Positions 18,188-27,113 of a stretch of DNA of 64,000 bases are shown here, piece by piece. This DNA is from Yersinia intermedia (GTDB lineage: Bacteria; Pseudomonadota; Gammaproteobacteria; Enterobacterales; Enterobacteriaceae): assembly GCF_900635455.1 (NCBI RefSeq), contig NZ_LR134116.1, forward strand, positions 2,666,001-2,730,000, read 5' to 3'. The notes below the pieces were generated by a model. It saw only the letters and a list, made by a program, of their open reading frames with translations, had not been told where the DNA came from and did not search any database. The number at the start of each line of letters is the position of its first letter. Position 1 is the stretch's first letter. The position numbers and the translations under genes were made by a program.

Positions 18188-20728
18188 ATGATGATCTCAC
18201 CCTACTTCTCGTTACCAATCTTTCAGTCTCGATTGTTACGTGGATTCATTTTCCTTGTCTTATGGGGAGGAAACTGTCGGGTGAATGCTGAAGATGTTCA
18301 GTTCAATACTGATGTCTTAGATTTAAAAGAAGATACTCAAATCGATCTGGGCCAGTTTTCCCGAAGTGGTTACATTATGCCCGGCGAATACAGTATGGCA
18401 GTGCAGATTAATGACGTGAGCTTACCAGAACAGAGCGTACCGTTTTACCCACCGGAAGATGACCCGAAAGGCAGTGAAGCCTGTATTTCTCCCACGCTAG
18501 TAGAACAACTCGGGTTTAAAACCTCAATTGTGGCCAATCTGGGTTGGTGGCATCAAGGGCAATGTTTGCTGGTCGGCAGCCTTGAGGGGATGAGTGCACG
18601 AGGGGATTTAGCGACATCAACACTTTATATCAGTATTCCGCAGGCCTACCTCGAATATGTTGCGGCTAACTGGGAGCCGCCGTCACGATGGGATAACGGT
18701 ATCCCTGGCATATTGTTGGATTACAACATCAATGCGCAGTTGCAGCGACAGAATCAACAAGAGGGTAGCCAAAACCAGAACCTGAGCGGTAACGGGGTTC
18801 TGGGAAGCAATCTGGGAGCCTGGCGGCTGCGCGCCAATTGGCAGAGCCAACTGGAACATAAGACCGGAACTGGGCAATCAAGCAACAGGAACTGGGATTG
18901 GGAACGCCTCTACGCATACCGAGCGATCGCGCGACTGAAAGCACAATTGACGTTAGGTGAGCAATTTCTGGATTTTAATCTTTTTGATAGCTTTCGTTTT
19001 ACCGGCATTAACCTGACCACAGATGACCGAATGTTACCGCCAAACCTCCGCGGTTATGCACCAGAGGTACGGGGAATTGCTCGCACTAATGCCAAAGTGA
19101 TTATCAGTCAACAGGGGCGCGTACTGTACGAGGCGTTAGTGGCTGCCGGCCCATTCCGCATTCAGGACCTCAACAGTGCGGTTTCCGGCCAGCTTGATGT
19201 GCGCGTGGAAGAGCAAGATGGCACTGTGCAATCTTTCAGCATGAGCACGGCTAACATCCCCTATCTGACCAGAGCTGGGACGTTAAGATACAAACTGGTT
19301 GCAGGGCGTCCGTCCAATGCCCAGCACAATATCAATGGCTCAGTTTTTACTGCTGGCGAGTTTTCATGGGGGGTGAGTAACGGCTGGTCACTTTATGGCG
19401 GCAGCATGGTGGCAGAAAAATACAACTCACAAGCGTTAGGTATAGGTCGCGATTTGAATATATTCGGTGCGCTGGCATTTGATGCGACCCATTCGCGTGC
19501 AAACCTGACTAAACCAAATAATACGCTCTCAGGGAATTCGTATCGCCTCAGCTATTCGAAACGCTTTGATGATTACAACAGTGAAGTGGCATTTGCCGGA
19601 TATCGCTTTTCACAAGAGGGTTTTATGAGCATGTCTGAGTTTCTGGATATGCGTAATTCCGGTGGCATTCGGTCGAAGAACAGTAAAGAAATGTACACGG
19701 TGTCACTAACCAAACAGTTTATAGAATCAGGGGTGAGTGCTTACCTGAACTATGAACATCAGACGTATTGGGATCGTGCTGACAACGACCGCTATAGCCT
19801 GTCTTTGGCACGCTATTTTGATATAGGACGTTTCAAAAACATTAGTTTGTCACTTAACGCCTACCGTAATCAATACAACAATGCCAATGACGATGGCGCG
19901 TTTATATCACTCGCCCTGCCGTGGGGAAATGGCGATTCGATAAGTTACAGCAGTACGTACTCTAAAGAAAATAACGACCACCGCGTGAGCTATTTTGGCC
20001 AAATTAATGAAGAAGACAATTATCAGCTCAGTAGTGGTGGCGACCGTAATGGCGTGAAACTGGCAGGATTCTATAACCACTATGGAGACAGTGCGTTGAT
20101 GAGTGCCAGTGCCAGCTACTCGCAAGGACTTTACACCTCATTGGGCATGTCGTTACAAGGGGGGGCAACCATGACAGCGCAAGGTGGTGCTTTACACCGC
20201 GTCGGTTCTATGGGGGGGGCTCGCTTGCTGTTGGATACCGATGGTGTCCCGAATGTTCCTATTTATGGTAACAGCGTCGGCCGTACTCGAAGTAACTATT
20301 TCGGCAAGGCGGTAGTGGCCGATATGACCAGTTACTACCGTGACAATGTCAACATTGACCTGAATCGGCTATCGGACGATACCGAAGTCGTCAGTTCAGT
20401 GGTCCAGGCCACCCTGACCGAAGGCGCTATCGGTTATCGTCGCTTTGACGTCGCCTCCGGTGAGAAAATTATGGCACTGATCCGTTTAGCTGATGGTTCG
20501 TCACCCCCATTTGGTGCAACCGTGGTTAACCGGAAAGAGAAAACGACCGGCATGGTAGGTGATGGGGGGAGCACGTATCTGAGTGGGGTCTTGCTTGGGG
20601 ATGAACTGACCGTTTATTGGAGTGGTAGCGCCCAGTGCGTCATTTCGCTACCGCAAACATTACCCAACAACGCCATGGCGGAGCTATTGCTGCCTTGCCA
20701 TCAGATGAAAGAAAGCAAGCCATCTTAA
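18188..20728 (+). CDS. Outer-membrane fimbrial usher
   Basis: 846 residues from MMISPYFSLP (the open frame begins 26 codons earlier). It has a signal peptide ending NCRVNA, then the N-terminal chaperone-binding domain (EDVQFNTDVLDLKEDTQIDLGQFSRSGYIMPGEYSM), the 24-stranded beta-barrel with plug (usher signature around FRFTGINLTTDDRMLPPNLRGYAPEVRGIA near residue 280), and C-terminal domains ending QTLPNNAMAELLLPC. It catalyses pilus assembly and translocation across the outer membrane. G7 (20159-20165) and G8 (20212-20219) runs lie in the coding region; the frame is intact here. Confidence 0.95.
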   Translation: MMISPYFSLPIFQSRLLRGFIFLVLWGGNCRVNAEDVQFNTDVLDLKEDTQIDLGQFSRSGYIMPGEYSMAVQINDVSLPEQSVPFYPPEDDPKGSEACISPTLVEQLGFKTSIVANLGWWHQGQCLLVGSLEGMSARGDLATSTLYISIPQAYLEYVAANWEPPSRWDNGIPGILLDYNINAQLQRQNQQEGSQNQNLSGNGVLGSNLGAWRLRANWQSQLEHKTGTGQSSNRNWDWERLYAYRAIARLKAQLTLGEQFLDFNLFDSFRFTGINLTTDDRMLPPNLRGYAPEVRGIARTNAKVIISQQGRVLYEALVAAGPFRIQDLNSAVSGQLDVRVEEQDGTVQSFSMSTANIPYLTRAGTLRYKLVAGRPSNAQHNINGSVFTAGEFSWGVSNGWSLYGGSMVAEKYNSQALGIGRDLNIFGALAFDATHSRANLTKPNNTLSGNSYRLSYSKRFDDYNSEVAFAGYRFSQEGFMSMSEFLDMRNSGGIRSKNSKEMYTVSLTKQFIESGVSAYLNYEHQTYWDRADNDRYSLSLARYFDIGRFKNISLSLNAYRNQYNNANDDGAFISLALPWGNGDSISYSSTYSKENNDHRVSYFGQINEEDNYQLSSGGDRNGVKLAGFYNHYGDSALMSASASYSQGLYTSLGMSLQGGATMTAQGGALHRVGSMGGARLLLDTDGVPNVPIYGNSVGRTRSNYFGKAVVADMTSYYRDNVNIDLNRLSDDTEVVSSVVQATLTEGAIGYRRFDVASGEKIMALIRLADGSSPPFGATVVNRKEKTTGMVGDGGSTYLSGVLLGDELTVYWSGSAQCVISLPQTLPNNAMAELLLPCHQMKESKPS
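20159..20219 (+). repeat. Two poly-G runs (G7 and G8) in the usher gene
   Basis: Seven G at 20159-20165 and eight G at 20212-20219, 46 bp apart inside the usher. Such runs can change length by slipped-strand mispairing and would switch the frame off. In-frame here. Confidence 0.6.
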
Positions 20729-20794
20729 TCATGCTGTGAAAGGGATGGTGTCATTCCCGTACATAGCACAGATGGGTTATTGAAAACGTTACTA

Positions 20795-21559
20795 ATGAGA
20801 AAAATGATGAAAATGCATGTAGGTGTCATATCAACGTTGAGTGTACTGATTTATGCAGTGGCGTCACAGTCAGCACTGGCAGCCATAGCACTCGATCGGA
20901 CACGGGTAGTTTTTAATGGCGGCGATAAATCTGTCAGCCTCAACGTCAGCAACGACAATAAACAGTACCCCTATCTGGCACAAGGGTGGATTGAAAATGC
21001 AGAAGGTCAAAAGATAAAAAGTCCATTGATGGTACTGCCACCGTTGCAACGGATTGAACCTGGAGCAAAGAGTCAAATAAAGGTTCAGTCACTGCCAGCC
21101 GTCGCACAATTGCCGCAGGATAGAGAGTCCGTGTTTTACTTCAACTTACGTGAAGTCCCGCCACGTAGTGAGGAGGGAAATACACTGCAAATTGCCCTGC
21201 AAACGCGTATCAAATTGTTCTACCGCCCAAAAGCCATTGAAGTTACCACAGCAAACCAAGCTAATCCTTGGCAAGAGCAGGTAACGCTGACGCGGATTGG
21301 AGATAGGTATCAGGTCAATAATCCCACACCTTACTATGTAACGATCGTCGATGCCGCCGCCAAAAAAGGTGCGGGGAGTATAAAAGGTTTCGAGCCATTG
21401 ATGGTTGCACCCAAAGATAGTGGGACGCTTAACATCAGTGCAAATACGCTGGGCTCAGCCCCAGTGCTGACTTATGTCAATGATTACGGTGGCAGACCAG
21501 CGCTTACATTCAGTTGCCCTTCGACGACTTGTCATGTGATACCAGAAAAGCGCAGTTAA
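20795..21559 (+). CDS. Periplasmic fimbrial chaperone (PapD-type)
   Basis: 254 residues from the ATG at 20795; an in-frame TTG at 20780 and further ATGs at 20804-20813 make the exact start uncertain. The signal peptide ends SQSALA. The mature protein begins AIALDRTRVVFNGGDKSVSLNVSN, the chaperone beta-strand A1-B1 region. The conserved subunit-anchoring Arg is in LDRTRVVF, and the G1-side signature is TRIKLFYRPKAI at about residues 145-157. A short F1-G1 loop suggests the FGS subfamily. A pair of Cys near the C-terminus (FSCPSTTC) is a feature of some PapD-like members. Confidence 0.93.
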   Translation: MRKMMKMHVGVISTLSVLIYAVASQSALAAIALDRTRVVFNGGDKSVSLNVSNDNKQYPYLAQGWIENAEGQKIKSPLMVLPPLQRIEPGAKSQIKVQSLPAVAQLPQDRESVFYFNLREVPPRSEEGNTLQIALQTRIKLFYRPKAIEVTTANQANPWQEQVTLTRIGDRYQVNNPTPYYVTIVDAAAKKGAGSIKGFEPLMVAPKDSGTLNISANTLGSAPVLTYVNDYGGRPALTFSCPSTTCHVIPEKRS

Positions 21560-21594
21560 TAATGCGGAAATATTCCGTATTGCAAGGAGAGAGT

Positions 21595-22170
21595 ATGCAA
21601 ATGACATTCCTCGCATTACCCGCGCGATGGTGGGGATTAAAAGGATACGCTGCAAAAGCGGTAAACCTAAGGGTAATCCCTATCCGAATTTTATGGGTGT
21701 ACCTCTCTCTATTACAGCCAGTACAGGCAGCAAGCACAGACATAAAACCACTGATTGTGACGGCGAATATCCTGGGGGGAGTACCCTGTACGATTGACGT
21801 CAGTAAGGTCAACCCACTGGATTTGGGTGAAATGGTCACGACTCAAGTCAACGGGATTAGCGGAAAAATGCTGATCCCTTATGAAGTGAAATGCACGACC
21901 CCGACCAACCTGAAGATGACCATCCTCACCAGCAGTGCTGCAACATGGTACGGAAACGGAACATTAGCGACGGTTGGATTAAATAATCAAAACCTGGGTA
22001 TCCAGTTGTTGAAGGAAGGCGGTACAGCCGTGGTTTTTAATGATGCCATGCCGTTTAACTCTTCGACGCCACCGAAATTGTATGCTGTGCCGGTAAAACG
22101 CACCGGTTCTTCGTTGAGTGCAGCCGTTTTTTACTCTGCCAGTGCAACGATGAGAGTTGAATTCCCTTAG
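21595..22170 (+). CDS. Fimbrial minor subunit
   Basis: 191 residues from the ATG at 21595, which has AAGGAGA at the right spacing; an ATG at 21562 lacks one. It carries a long N-terminal hydrophobic signal region ending VQAAST, the pilin Cys in LGGVPCTIDV and KCTTPT, and C-terminal SASATMRVEFP. It shares the pattern MVTTQVNG...IPYEVKC with the next gene (VVTTQVDG...VPYTLTC), so the two are paralogues, probably adaptors in the tip fibrillum. Confidence 0.87.
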   Translation: MQMTFLALPARWWGLKGYAAKAVNLRVIPIRILWVYLSLLQPVQAASTDIKPLIVTANILGGVPCTIDVSKVNPLDLGEMVTTQVNGISGKMLIPYEVKCTTPTNLKMTILTSSAATWYGNGTLATVGLNNQNLGIQLLKEGGTAVVFNDAMPFNSSTPPKLYAVPVKRTGSSLSAAVFYSASATMRVEFP

Positions 22171-22191
22171 GAAGATATTAACAACAGGAGC

Positions 22192-22680
22192 ATGTTTGCA
22201 ATGAAACAATACACCATAGTACTGACATTACTTTTTTCGGGTGCAATCAGTCATTCCGCACATGCGGTTGATGCCGCAATGTCTTTCACCGGGAACCTGG
22301 TGGAAGCTCCATGTGTGATTAATAACGGGGGGCCAATTACCGTAGCTTTTGGCAACGTCGTGACGACCCAGGTCGATGGAACCTATAAAAGAATGGAGGT
22401 GCCATACACACTGACTTGTCAGGCCTCCATTCCGATCAATATGAAGATTTCGGGAACCGCAACAAGTTTTACGTCCTCTGGAACCCTACAAACCTCGGTG
22501 AGTGATTTAGGTATTCAACTGCAACTAGGGTCAACGCCCATTACCTTAAACACCGCCTGGTCATTTAATCCTGCGGGAACTAAACCGGCACTCTATGCAG
22601 TACCGGTAAAAAATCCAACAGGCACATTAGCAGCTCAGGCTTTTACAGCATCAGCAACGATGTCAATTGATTATCCATAA
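22192..22680 (+). CDS. Fimbrial minor subunit, paralogue of the preceding gene
   Basis: 162 residues. Signal peptide about 1-25 (LLFSGAISHSAHAV), then the pilin fold with Cys in EAPCVINN and LTCQAS and the C-terminal ASATMSIDYP. CAGGAG lies before the ATG at 22192. It is close in sequence to the product of 21595-22170. Six consecutive G occur near 22328. Confidence 0.88.
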   Translation: MFAMKQYTIVLTLLFSGAISHSAHAVDAAMSFTGNLVEAPCVINNGGPITVAFGNVVTTQVDGTYKRMEVPYTLTCQASIPINMKISGTATSFTSSGTLQTSVSDLGIQLQLGSTPITLNTAWSFNPAGTKPALYAVPVKNPTGTLAAQAFTASATMSIDYP

Positions 22681-22695
22681 AGGGGGCATGCTGCA

Positions 22696-23214
22696 ATGAG
22701 GTTACATTCTTTTAAACCTGCTTTATTGCTCGCGGGCACTCTCATCTGCAGCAGTTCGGTATTTGCGGCCAATATGGCATTTTCCGGTGAGTTAATTGAG
22801 CCTGCCTGCTCCCTTGATAAAGACACCATCCCGGTCAATATGGGTATGACATATACACAATATCTGTATAAATATCAGAGGACGGTAGGCACGCCATTTG
22901 AGCTACTTCTAAAATCTTGCGATCTTACCCATACCAATAAGGTGAAAATAACATTTGATGGTGTGCGTAATGCAAATTTACCCACATTCTTGATTGTCAA
23001 TGGCTCAACGGTTCGCGGCGTAGCAATTGGCCTGGAGACACCTAGCGGGCAAGCATTAACGTTGGGAAGTAGTGAAAATTATGCCCTGCTGGCAGGAAAT
23101 AATGTACTTAAGCTGAATGCCTATCTTCAGGGAGAACCTAATGCGCTGCTTAACCAGACTATCAGGCCGGGATCATTCACGTCCACAGCCACGTTTACCC
23201 TTGAATACTTCTAG
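22696..23214 (+). CDS. Fimbrial subunit
   Basis: 172 residues. Signal peptide ends SSSVFAAN; FSGELIEPACSLDKDTIPVNMG carries the first Cys, LLKSCDLTH the second, and the C-terminus TSTATFTLEYF fits donor-strand exchange. It is nearer to FimA/PapA-type subunits than to its two upstream neighbours. It is separated from them by 15 bp and so lies in the same operon. Confidence 0.88.
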   Translation: MRLHSFKPALLLAGTLICSSSVFAANMAFSGELIEPACSLDKDTIPVNMGMTYTQYLYKYQRTVGTPFELLLKSCDLTHTNKVKITFDGVRNANLPTFLIVNGSTVRGVAIGLETPSGQALTLGSSENYALLAGNNVLKLNAYLQGEPNALLNQTIRPGSFTSTATFTLEYF

Positions 23215-23365
23215 CCGGTCATAACAGCAGATTAATGCGCGCTGCTCAAGAGTTGCAGGCATAGATAATAATATTCTGACTCTTAAAATAAATACCTGGA
23301 ACCAACTGTTTACAGGTTAATTAATTAACAGATCTTATCTTTCACGATAATTAACTGGTGGAACG

Positions 23366-24169
23366 ATGACTATATTTTCATTCTTAAAAATACCAACGTT
23401 TTTGCATATATTTATCACTTTTTTGCTGGTATTTGCCTCGAACTGCCAAGCGTCATATATGTTAGGTTTTATCAGTTCCAGCGTCTCTAATGGGGTTGTG
23501 GTATTTAGATACGCCGCGCAAACCACATTGCCAGTGCTGTGTATGGGTGATGGTTCCCCGACAAACCCCGGTGGATCATGGGATATCGGTTATCCAGGAT
23601 ATGGCTACCCAGGGCCAAACGCATACGCACAATGTACCTGGAATGGTTGGCAGTATAGTAGCCAATGGCTGATGGACATTGTAGAACTGAGAGTACCACT
23701 CGGTCTGGTTAGGGAGAACGTATGCCCTACGGTAAGGTATCTGGATTACGGAATATTGAATGAATATAATTTGGCTTGCCAAACCCCCCCGATAGTTCAA
23801 CCGCTGAGTTGTAATTTCGGTTCAACCTCAAGTTTTATTATTGCCCACGGGGATGTATCTATTACTGATATCAAAAATAACGCTAACAATGCCATAAAAA
23901 CGATCACAGGCAACATTGTTTGTACCGGAAGTGGGAGTGGTACAGTCAATTTATCCGTGCCTAACACTGGTTTCCTCAGTCTTGCCACTGACTCGGGGGG
24001 GACTTTACGCACTATGCTGGTACTCAACGGTACGTTGGGGAGTACTCAGGTAAATGTCACCACTGGCACAACAAACTTTGAGATCCGCAGTATGTTGAAT
24101 ATTGTAAATAACTACACATCATCTGGTGCGGTCTCTGGCTCTACCACACTAACGCTGTCGCTCCCCTAA
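23366..24169 (+). CDS. Putative tip adhesin of the fimbria (two-domain)
   Basis: 267 residues, larger than the pilins and last in the cluster, which fits a two-domain tip adhesin. Signal peptide about 1-28 (FLLVFASNCQAS). The N-terminal part, rich in Trp/Tyr/Gly (WDIGYPGYGYPGPNAYAQCTWNGWQYSSQW), may be the lectin or receptor-binding domain. The C-terminal part (from about 155, LSCNFGSTSSF ... SGSTTLTLSLP) has the pilin pattern for joining the fibre. The receptor is unknown. A G7 run at 23995-24001 lies in the coding region. Confidence 0.75.
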   Translation: MTIFSFLKIPTFLHIFITFLLVFASNCQASYMLGFISSSVSNGVVVFRYAAQTTLPVLCMGDGSPTNPGGSWDIGYPGYGYPGPNAYAQCTWNGWQYSSQWLMDIVELRVPLGLVRENVCPTVRYLDYGILNEYNLACQTPPIVQPLSCNFGSTSSFIIAHGDVSITDIKNNANNAIKTITGNIVCTGSGSGTVNLSVPNTGFLSLATDSGGTLRTMLVLNGTLGSTQVNVTTGTTNFEIRSMLNIVNNYTSSGAVSGSTTLTLSLP

Positions 24170-24674
24170 GGTACAGGGATTGAACTCGGGATCTATCGTT
24201 GTCCTCAGTAAGAGAGCTGTCTGGTGTACACTGTTTCCCTGATTTAAGGCTGCTTTCAGCGAAAACATTTTCCTGTGTTGCTCTTCGAAACAGGGCTTAA
24301 GGACAAGTTTATGACAAGAATGCAGTCGAAGAGAAAACTAATAGCGATATCCGGCCAGCCCTCATGTCGTAGTATTATGTATACCCAAGGAGCCAATGCA
24401 CTCGCCTGTCGGTGATCTCGCGGATACGCAGTCACACGGCGCTGTTCTCCGCTTAACTAACTGGTAGCATGCTGAATTTGGGTAGATTCTAAGCGCAAAA
24501 AAACTGCCACTGGCTGGCAACATACCATACCTGCAAATCCCTGATCCTAGCCAGCGTCAGCGCTTTTGACATTACATCCTACAGCATGCTCTTGTCGAGG
24601 CGCAGGTCTGCGACCAGTGCCCTCGGTCGCAGATGCTTAGATTTAGCCGCCGATGCGTATTCTTAGTTAACTAT
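24170..24674. other. Intergenic region with a loose inverted repeat
   Basis: About 500 bp between the adhesin and a convergent gene. It has TACCCAA near 24383 and TTGGGTA near 24477 facing each other and no supported coding frame. No insertion-sequence gene is visible. Confidence 0.4.
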
Positions 24675-25148
24675 TTAATCAAATACGCCGTTTATAACGG
24701 ATGCAACAATGGCCGTGCTTAATGCAATAAGCACTAAGTCATTACCAGCAATACGCCACTCATACCCTGGATAAGAAGGTAGTTGTTCCAGTAAAGATGC
24801 AGGAACTGCTTTTTTAGCAATACCGGGAGGAAGTGGCTTACCACGGGCTAAATTTTTAGCGATGCCCGGAGGTAATGATTGATACCCAGTTAACCCGTAA
24901 TTAACAGCCAATGGACGTATGCGGTCATAGGTTACATTCACTGACACCAAATTATCACGCCCTGTCTTAGCTTTACTCCCCTTATTAGCGGGACCATCGC
25001 CCCCACTATTACCGTGATTCCCGCCGCTGTTTCCGTGCCCACCACCATTCCCGTTCCCATTGCCGGGGTTAGCCATGGAAGGGGCTGAAGATAGCGATAG
25101 AGAAGCAATCAGCGCTAATGCAATAACAGACAAACGTTGCTTAAACAT
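24675..25148 (-). CDS. CigR-like protein (RcnB-type domain, Gly/Asn-rich)
   Basis: 157 residues. Signal peptide about 1-26 (LALIASLSLSSAPSMA), then a low-complexity NPGNGNGNGGGHGNSGG region, then the repeated motif LPPGIAKNLARGKPLPPGIAKK near 95-113, and a hydrophobic C-terminal segment (LVLIALSTAIVASVINGVF) that probably anchors it. The PPGIAK repeats with a C-terminal YPGYEWRIAGNDLVLI are typical of the family that includes Salmonella CigR, described as an anti-virulence factor. Its function here is not known. Monocistronic on the minus strand. Confidence 0.78.
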   Translation of the reverse strand: MFKQRLSVIALALIASLSLSSAPSMANPGNGNGNGGGHGNSGGNHGNSGGDGPANKGSKAKTGRDNLVSVNVTYDRIRPLAVNYGLTGYQSLPPGIAKNLARGKPLPPGIAKKAVPASLLEQLPSYPGYEWRIAGNDLVLIALSTAIVASVINGVFD

Positions 25149-25443
25149 TCTTTACTACCTTCAATGGTCATCAGATATAGCTTAAATCTAGTCAATACTA
25201 TCTATATAAGCTATATGGAATGGTCCTATTTTAAAATAATATAGCTACCAATAGAACTGAGGTAGTTCATTATATCCCCTTGGTGTTCAGCCGCCCGCTA
25301 ATGACCTCATCGAATCACCCCTTACAGATTCCGCAATTCACGTTTCACAGCTAGCGTGCAGTCAAAAGCCGCCTTACTTGGCGGCTATGCTATTCAAGAG
25401 AGCGTTAAGAGTTCAGTGTCACGTTAAAATCATTATAGCGTTA

Positions 25444-25866
25444 TCACTTCAGTTGCTTAACAAAACGCTTTCGGACTTCTTTAAAGCCATTAGATTCATA
25501 GAATTTATGAGCTTTCGTTCTAACTTCGCTACTCGAAAGTTCAATATGCGTACACATTTTATCTTTTGCAATAGACTCTACTTCAGTAAGAAGTCTCTGG
25601 CCAATCCGCTTCCCACGGTATACTTCATCGATTACCAGCGCAGAAATTACGCCCCAAAGCCCCTCTTCATGAACAGGTATAATGAAGTTAATAACAATCA
25701 CACCGCATATATTTTTACCAGATACAGCAACTAACGTGCATCGATTATCGCTTTCCCTCTTAAGTTGGGATTCAAGATTTTCACATTTTGTTTGATACCC
25801 TAACTGTAGGAAAAGATCCTGTAACAGTGTTGCATCACTCACTATTGCTACTCTGATAGAAATCAT
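25444..25866 (-). CDS. GNAT N-acetyltransferase
   Basis: 140-residue GNAT protein. The acetyl-CoA pyrophosphate loop is ALVIDEVYRGKRIGQRLLTEVESIAK (residues about 83-108, R-G-x-x-I-G), with the downstream HKFYESNGFKEVRKRFVKQL typical of the fold. Similar small GNATs acetylate amino acids, antibiotics or toxins; the substrate here is unknown. It lies at the left edge of the mobile region. Confidence 0.83.
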   Translation of the reverse strand: MISIRVAIVSDATLLQDLFLQLGYQTKCENLESQLKRESDNRCTLVAVSGKNICGVIVINFIIPVHEEGLWGVISALVIDEVYRGKRIGQRLLTEVESIAKDKMCTHIELSSSEVRTKAHKFYESNGFKEVRKRFVKQLK

Positions 25867-26168
25867 ATCACCAAACCTTTATTTATTGATTCACATACAT
25901 ATTCAGGAAACTTTGAATATCTCTGGCGGTAATAAGATCAATGAGTATCAGTTCTGCGGAGTGTTTGTGTACTTCAATACAAATACATCCTCTTTTTGTA
26001 GCAATATCTACTGAGTAGTGGTCAACAAAAATTGGTCACCACCATAAACTGTTCATGAAATAACCACCAAGATGCATTTTAGCTATTTGCAACTGCAATA
26101 CCACAGCTATACGGCTGATAAGCGCAAAAATCCCGAAGACGCGGCATTGCCTCCTCAGGTGTAGTCAG

Positions 26169-26378
26169 TGGTGCAATGCAAAATTACTGGCCGCAAAAAC
26201 ATTTCCTGAATTGGATTTTGATTTCACGTTTCATGATTTAAAGGCAAAGGAAATATCCGATTTAGAGGGAACGCTCGAAGAGAAGCAAGCCATTTCAGGG
26301 CATAAGAATACGGCTCAAACAGCAACATATGATAGAAAAACAAAAATCGTGCCAGTGGTAGGCGGACAGAAAAAGTGA
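26169..26378 (+). pseudogene. Tyrosine-recombinase (phage integrase) C-terminal remnant 1
   Basis: An open stretch without its own start encodes the C-terminal end of a phage integrase: FTFHDLKAKEISD, KQAISGHKNTAQTATYDRK and VVGGQKK, then stop. It carries the His box, the GHK and the catalytic Tyr. It is closely similar to the remnant at 32874-33284 but diverged from it. The N-terminal catalytic part and the arm-binding domain are missing. Confidence 0.85.
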
Positions 26379-26439
26379 GCTTTTATTCAGATTACCAAAA
26401 TCATGTTAGGAAATGACGTTAGGAACATCTTAGGAATGA

Positions 26440-26463
26440 GATTTCAGGCACAAAAAAACCGCC
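26440..26463 (+). repeat. 24-bp direct repeat, left copy
   Basis: Exact 24-bp match to 33309-33332. Its right half (seven A followed by CCGCC) equals part of the tRNA operon terminator at the other copy. Each copy lies downstream of an integrase C-terminal remnant (62 and 25 bp from the stop), so it may be an old attachment site or just conserved int-flanking DNA. Confidence 0.6.
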
Positions 26464-26503
26464 CTTTTCAATGCATGTTTAAATGCATCATAGGATGGAG
26501 TGA

Positions 26504-26779
26504 ATAAAGCGCCGCGATAAGCAAGAACGTATCAAACGCAAGATGTTTACTAAGCTGCGCACCACCCGTTATATCAAAAACGAATCCAACGCCGATGAAG
26601 CTGTCGTTACCCTTAGCGGTAAGGTCAATAATCTGGCGCGAGTGCATCACTACGGCTTGCGCGATAAAGTCACAAAGAACGGGCCAACAGTGAAATACGA
26701 ACGCCGCCAGTTGCTAGGCTTTACTGACGGCGATAGTGAATGGATTGGGGATTTAGCATTAGAACACATCGCTAACTAG
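26504..26779 (+). pseudogene. P2 gpS-like tail-completion protein, C-terminal remnant
   Basis: An open stretch of about 91 codons without the N-terminal half. The translated piece RIKRKMFTKLRTTRYI, then VTLSGKVNNLARVHHYGLRD and RRQLLGFTDGD, follows the phage virion morphogenesis family (P2 gene S) closely from the middle to the C-terminus. The gene would be about 150 codons if whole. It is the first in the P2 order of late genes S, V, FI found here. Confidence 0.82.
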
Positions 26780-26794
26780 TTATTCCTGCTTAAG

Positions 26795-27034
26795 TTATTT
26801 ATTTTTTCTCATTAAATAAAAAATCACTTTTGTCATTAGATATGACAGAATAAGAGCAAGAATAGCCATTTCGTAATAGAGCGCTATCAGAATATTCGTA
26901 TTAAGAAAGTTAAAATAACTGATTGCATCGCCAAACTGATCGCTTGACAATACCAAGACTAGCACCTCTGGAATAAGGAAGGTCAAGATAACAAATAAAA
27001 CGAGAAAAGTCCCAAATTTAGCCAATCGCATCAT
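26795..27034 (-). CDS. Unrecognised small membrane protein, two spans (cargo module)
   Basis: 79 residues with two hydrophobic segments (LAKFGTFLVLFVILTFLIPEVLVLVL and ILIALYYEMAILALILSYLMTKVIFYLM) and a basic C-terminus (RKNK). AAGGAG stands at good spacing before the ATG, which supports that it is real. It starts 79 bp from the divergent 233-residue gene. Family not recognised. AT-rich compared with neighbours. Confidence 0.65.
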   Translation of the reverse strand: MMRLAKFGTFLVLFVILTFLIPEVLVLVLSSDQFGDAISYFNFLNTNILIALYYEMAILALILSYLMTKVIFYLMRKNK

Positions 27035-27113
27035 ACAGCTCCTTTGTAGTATTTAAAATCCATAATTATAACGTATAGTACACGATTATTAACAATCAAT
27101 GGAGTGCTAGTTA

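Noticed and set aside
26020-26060. Insertion-sequence end (TGGTCA...TGGTCACCACC)
   Set aside because: Short repeated words, but no transposase, terminal inverted repeat pair or target duplication could be found.
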